Origin: Manihot esculenta
Lineage: Eukaryota; Streptophyta; Magnoliopsida; Malpighiales; Euphorbiaceae
Length of the DNA: 64,000 bases
Assembly (NCBI RefSeq): GCF_001659605.2
Contig: NC_035169.2
Coordinates: forward strand, 6,066,110-6,130,109
Direction of reading: 5' to 3'
The position numbers and the translations under genes were made by a program. The notes beneath the pieces were generated by a model that was not told the DNA's origin, did not search any database, and saw nothing but the letters and a program-made list of their open reading frames with translations. Each line of letters opens with the position of its first letter. Position 1 is the stretch's first letter. This document shows positions 58,701 through 64,000 of this stretch, in pieces.

Positions 58701-61700
58701 TTGTTCATTCATTTTTCAGGTAAATAGTCAGATTCGCGGATGTCATCTTGGCACAGAAAATCATGATGCTGCTCCAAACATTATAGCCAAAGGGGGAAAA
58801 AGTTTCTAAGAAGAAATGAATACTGTCCTTTGTTTTAAAGTTAAATTTCACTGCCACAAATAATAGCAATGATAATCTTTAATCAAGCATTCATTGTTCA
58901 AACAAGATATGAATGGAATCACTATTTTAAACAGCAAAAAAATAGATGTATTTTGCTCAGCAAGTTACACACTTAATTCTGTAAACTGACACATCTACCT
59001 TCATCTCCTTCCTGATGTCATTTGCAAGAGCACTATTGTCCCCCTTTAGCACCTGCAACCAAAGAAAATACATCAGAAAGACACCAACCCAGGGTTATAA
59101 CGTGTTTGAGTGTTGCTAATTTCTCCGCATGGACTAGTATGTGGTTAATGCAATTACGCATAAAAAGCATCCCAGCCAATTTGAAAGAGAAATTTACAGA
59201 AAAATAAGGATTGCTCATCCAATTCACCATGTTTAATAATAAAAGAAGACATAAGGAAAGGTTTATGAATTTGTAAATGGCAGAAAGTGCATGTTACAAA
59301 CTTTAAAAACACTCTATACTCATACAATAGACCCATAAAAGGGGATAATTGTTAAACACTGTAATAATAATTTCTCCCTCTGAAAATATGTGAATAGAGA
59401 TTGTCATCGTTATAGGCCGACAGACTGCCAGCATAAACTAATGTTGAAACAAGGGTCTTTAATACATGGATATCCAAATCAACAAGTAAACCTCATTTCA
59501 CATAAGCAATCCATGACATGCTCCCGGCATAATAGATGAAAAAACAACAATCTTTATACATGAATATCCGAAACATGCAGTGAAGCTCATGAACAGAAAC
59601 CACATATACATATATCTAAAACAGATTATCATGAAGGTAAGAATTCAGTTATCCAAAAAATTTTATTCAAAAAAAAAATGGCTACCTTGATATACCTGTG
59701 CATCAAGTGCACTGTCCAACACTTGAGGTAGCAAGCGTGCAGGATGCCCCAATCTCACCAACTTTACTCTAAGGAAATTGGAATTTAGAACAAGAAATCA
59801 TATCAGAACACACATAAACACAAACTTAAAGCTAAGGTCAGAAATTATTAAATTGAAGTCTAACAGGTGGCTCTATAATTCAAACTTTTGTCCACATGTT
59901 GCTCTCAAGACACAGTAGTATCATTTTAGTTGAAATTATTTATTACTAAACAAATTAACTTTACTATTCTTGATTTAGCCTTTTAACAAATTATAGAAGT
60001 TCTAGCATGGCAAAAAAAAAAACTATAGAAGTTCTATATCTAACTGTAGCTGTGGCCAAGTCCAGTTAACATATCCTTTTTAAGCTGTTTGATTGCTAGA
60101 GAAACATTCACCATACTTTTGATTAATTGCCCAAATATTTGTTCTTTACATATTTTATTAGTAATAATCAAACACTTTTATGTAAATTTTTTATAAAAAA
60201 AAAAAAAAACCAAAACTGTAAATTTGTAATAAGTCTTGAATGAACAAGATAACTCTAAATTCTCTAAACTATTTACAAGAAAATGATATATTGGTGCTGC
60301 TCAATATTATGGCTGCAAATTATTTTTCAATTTTGAAAAACAAAATCCATGTATATATTTATAGAATGTGTTATTAATATTTTTATGAAGTTGGGTATAA
60401 ATAATTTGAGGGGAAAAAGAAAAGCTAATACAAATAACTATTGCAATTACAATTTATTTTAAACAATAATTTATATAAAAATAACTGATAAAATTACAGA
60501 CTGAAAAAAAACAAATACATATACTTACTAGAACATATTGTTATTAGTAAACACAACAGAAAGGCCACTTGATAAAAAAATATACAAAACTTCTCGCACC
60601 AGTTTTATGTATTTTATTTAATTTTGTCGAGCTTATTACAGTTTGACAAATAGTTGCCAACTTGCAAATTTATCTAATTGATCAAAATTGAACAAAATAT
60701 AATTTTACAGATAATTAATTGATTTTGTTTAGGTCATCTGGCCTATTAGAAACTAGACAATTTAAAATTTTTAAAATAAATATGGACTTTTGAATAAATT
60801 AAAGTAAATCACAGCCAGCGCAATGCATGGGTTATTAACTAGTGGCATTACAACTGTCAGGAAAATGATCCAAAATTTCATTTAAAAGATTCCTGGTTCT
60901 AAATTATGAACTCCAGCAACTTTTACCTTGAAGTTTGTAAGCTCTTCCAAATTAGTCATGATAAAAGAGCTTAATTCGATACAAGAAATATTAAACTTGG
61001 GGATTGGAAAGAAACTTGTAATTTGTATTGATAATTGTGTATTGGAATGGTACCTGTGGCGAACAAGTCGCTCAACAATGTTGTCCACAGCAATATTTGA
61101 AGCAGCACAAGCAAGAATCTTTGATCCACGTTTTACTTCTTGTAATATGATTTCCACCACAGTTGTAGTTTTTCCAGTTCCAGGTGGGCCATGCAGCAAA
61201 AATACATTCTTTGATGACAAGGCCTTTGAAATTGCATCTTTCTTCACCCCCAAAAAAATAATAATAATAATAAATAAAACCAGAAAAAAAAGGGTTCCAT
61301 AGCTTGTTGAAATGCATGATGCCTCACAAGTAAATACTGAATAGAGCAAACTCGGCAAGAGCTGAAAGCAAGCTACACTCAATAATTTTGAGTGTAACAT
61401 TCAAATCCAAAACATAAGAGAAGACTTCCTAAACCAACCAAGTATACTTTAGCACAAGTGCACAACAGAAATCATTTAAACTACTTAATTTCCCAATAAA
61501 AGATCCATTTAGCCCAACCTACTTAAATAATCTAAAGGATTGGCCTGGTGAAAGCTGCATTGAACTCTTGAGCAAATTTTTGGTCTATTTAGGCTTTTTT
61601 AGTTCTATTTTGGCTCAGCTGAAACCCTAATTTGATCACATGATTCTTGTGCCACTGCCAGCAATACTAGTTAGATGCCCATTACTTCATCAGACAGAAC

Positions 61701-64000
61701 AGAGAATGGGACCCACCATTATTCCTCTTCAATCTCTCTCAGCATCCCCATTCTCATTCTCTTAAAGCATGACAATTTCACCACCATTGCTCCAGACCCA
61801 CCGCCAACATCCACAACCAATCCTATTCCATTGTCTTTACTGCTTCCACAAGGATCTTGGATGCTCAAACCATGCACCATTGAATAGATTACTGAATTCA
61901 GTATTCATTGCTGTCAAATCTCAGAAACAAATTCTATTCCTCTCTCGCTCATCTTCCAATTGCCTCCCCTAAATAACCTCATCATTTGGCTTCTCCAGTG
62001 TCACTTAGAGCATTACTTCAATTAACTCTCATCCTCTTGTTCCCAGCTAATTTTTTTTTACAGTGTAGGGGCAGAAAAAAATATAATATATATATATATT
62101 CAATTGAAGGATCTTGAAACAAATCACAGAAGTCAACATGCCCAATGCTACTATCTTTCAACCTCCAGATCACGATTTTATTGAGAACATAGAATAATTA
62201 ATGAGGAACAACATCAATAAGCGTGTGCATGTGTGAATAGTTTGGGATTAAGGCATTCTTGTTACTGTATGTATGTATGCATGGTATAGAATGTATAATG
62301 CATATGCATACCTGAGAATGATCAAGATTAGAGTTAAATGGTGTGAAGGTAACACCCTTCTTTATAACTGTTGGTGGTCTTTCTCCAAATAGGACAGGAA
62401 TTAAATCAGCGGCAGGGCCCTTCTGCACACCTTTGCTCAATTGAATTAAAGTTTCCTTCAGCCTACGATATGTCACCTGCAAAAGCAATAAAATTCCATA
62501 ACCTTTTAATGTGATGACTAAAATAAATCAATATATAAATGAAGAGTATTTCTTTAATTCATAGCTCATGCAACCAAGCCATATAACATACTAAATTGCA
62601 AATGTAAAATGATAGAACATAAGAAAGTCGATGCTACACATTTTACATAATTCAACACTTTTAGTCTTCTACTACTGAACATCATGCGAAGTCTAGAATG
62701 CAACCAAGATAATATGAACTCAAGCAAATATTTGTGTCATATCTATACTTTCATTCAATATTTGCAACAAGTAAAGCAATATGAGACATTTACAAGGAAT
62801 ATAATCAGAACTGGGTACCTCATTTGCCAGTTTCTCCAAACGTAAGGGACTATTTAAACCCTCTTCCGGTATATCGTCAAAAGCAATGGTAATAGATGAG
62901 TCCTATTTAATATAGAATCCGAATCACCAATCAAAGTCAAGAAAAATATTATTTACTGCTAAAAATGGCCTGACTAATAGTGTAATAGATCAACATTCTG
63001 CTCAAATTTGAGAATTACCTTTAGGCGATAAACCACACCTTGCCCAAGAGCAGGAGATCCTATATCAGCTTTATTGGGTTTCAAAACTACCACATCATGA
63101 GGGCTGAGCTGCAACAAAGCAAAAAGATAGATCAGAGGATTAGACACAAAATGAGAGAGAGAAAGGGAAAAAGACTATCCAACATTGCCAATTGCAACAT
63201 TGCTCCTGAAAAACTTCCCAGCTTTACAACTGATGAGACAATTAATGGTTTTCCTTCTTGTGCAAATGAAAATTAAGATTAGCAACCATGAATGAAGGAA
63301 AAGGTATTGCTTTGTTTAGATATTTTTACTAATTCGTTGCAGTACTGGTTGAATTCTTTGCAATAACAAATAGCAAGTTTATTTTTTCTTTACTTTGTAA
63401 TTACACCTTTGCATAAGGGAATATGAGCTAGCATCCATCACATCTCGCTCATTGTTTAAGTTACAGCACAATAGAAGCATTTGCAAGCATCAAGGTTCTT
63501 CGATTAAGGAGAAATGTAACATATTTCATATCCATATTCACAAAGCTGAAATATAAGATCAATTTACACTAAAGCTCAATATTGGAATAATTAATACACC
63601 ATTCAAGAGATAAAGAAAAAAAAGACTGTAAAATCAAACTCAATAAAATAATAAATTGTCTTCATGACTAATTTCTCACCTTGTGAGCAGGAAGAACGTC
63701 CCCTTTGTTCGATTGTAACTCAAGAAGAGTTTTTCCCATAAGCCCCGTCTATCATCAAAACAGAAAGAAAAATATCAAAAAAAAAACAAGAAGAAAAATA
63801 AGACAAACATATTAAAAATTTTCAAAAATAAATATAAATTTCAACCAACTCTCTCCAATTACGCAATCAACTCAGAATATTATGTGTGCGTGCATGTGCA
63901 CATTGTTACTACAGCAACAAATTAGATAGGGAAAGCATAAAAAATATAAATACCTGAACATCAACACACTTCAAATTTAGAATTGTAGAACCCCTCTTTT
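55791..64000 (-). CDS. SMUBP-2/IGHMBP2-like superfamily-1 helicase, 3' 14 exons (5' end beyond window)
   Basis: Exons in coding order, all GT-AG and in phase: >64000-63954, 63748-63680, 63108-63019, 62902-62819, 62476-62312, 61241-61054, 59768-59696, 59052-58999, 58043-57786, 57300-57094, 56975-56872, 56525-56381, 56205-56071, 55967-55791; the stop TAA is at 55,791-55,793. They encode about 597 residues. A beta-barrel-like part ([11 protein letters not shown]...GVVYRLK) is followed by UPF1-like helicase motifs: Walker [11 protein letters not shown] (about 61,170-61,190), [10 protein letters not shown] (Ia), VIIDEAAQ (II), GDHLQLPPT (III), VQYRMH (IV), [17 protein letters not shown] (V) and [14 protein letters not shown] (VI). 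The product should be an ATP-dependent 5'-3' DNA/RNA helicase, close to the plant 'DNA-binding protein SMUBP-2' group. Motifs are complete and nothing suggests a pseudogene. The largest introns are 59769-61053, 61242-62311 and 58044-58998. Confidence 0.9.
61255..61276. repeat. ATA microsatellite in a helicase intron
   Basis: A short ATA-type microsatellite lies about 15 bp upstream of the exon 61054-61241 acceptor. On the - strand it reads as the T-rich tract before the acceptor GTGAAG. The first AG after the tract is the one used, which keeps the junction in frame. Confidence 0.6.
62082..62100. repeat. TA microsatellite in a helicase intron
   Basis: A run of TA dinucleotides within the intron 61242-62311. 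It has no coding or regulatory meaning that I can support. Confidence 0.6.

Overview
The window is nuclear DNA of a flowering plant, probably a eudicot. Evidence: spliced genes with GT-AG introns, Ty3/Gypsy, Ty1/Copia and CACTA elements, TTTAGGG-type telomere-like repeats, an AP2/ERF gene of the DREB2 group, and a plant SMUBP-2-like helicase. The species cannot be told from sequence alone.

Positions 1 to about 51,500 are a very AT-rich tandem array. Its repeated gene is a single-exon locus for a 117-residue secreted cysteine-rich protein with the C / C / CC / C / C pattern of the plant prolamin-like (ECA1 / EC1 gametogenesis-related) family. There are nine copies, all on the + strand, with ATGs at 2814, 5585, 11646, 16451, 21122, 27631, 32021, 43089 and 48828. 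Seven keep an intact frame and promoter. Copy 2 is coding-intact but has lost its TATA box. Copy 8 has a nonsense codon. Seven copies (all but 2 and 3) are preceded by the same composite module: a decayed Ty3/Gypsy gag-protease-RT fragment, joined at a fixed point to 0.6-1.05 kb of degenerate telomere-like (TTTAGGG)n DNA, then about 1.3 kb of AT-rich leader. The repeat unit of roughly 4.4-6.5 kb is therefore gene + dead retroelement + interstitial telomere-like block. Lesions shared by the Gypsy pieces (protease Asp-Ser-Gly changed to Asp-Leu-Gly, and an internal RT deletion) show that the module spread by segmental duplication, not by repeated insertion.

Two subfamilies of unit exist. Units 1 and 4-6 have a long telomere-like block and FIGD at the RT active site. 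Units 7-9 have a short block and FIDD. Later events sit on top: a 5'-truncated Copia fragment (22787-23825) and a 5,298-bp CACTA transposon (34107-39404) with 11-bp terminal repeats, a 3-bp TAT target duplication and empty sites in sister units. The CACTA element carries a seven-exon Transposase_24-like gene that is broken by a 10-bp tandem duplication and a stop codon.

From about 51,500 the sequence becomes ordinary low-copy DNA: a spacer with no gene I can support, an intronless DREB2F-like transcription factor gene (53910-54779, + strand), and the 3' 14 exons of a SMUBP-2/IGHMBP2-like superfamily-1 helicase (55791 to beyond 64000, - strand). These two genes converge, with about 1 kb between their stop codons. 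No tRNA, rRNA or other structured RNA gene was recognised.
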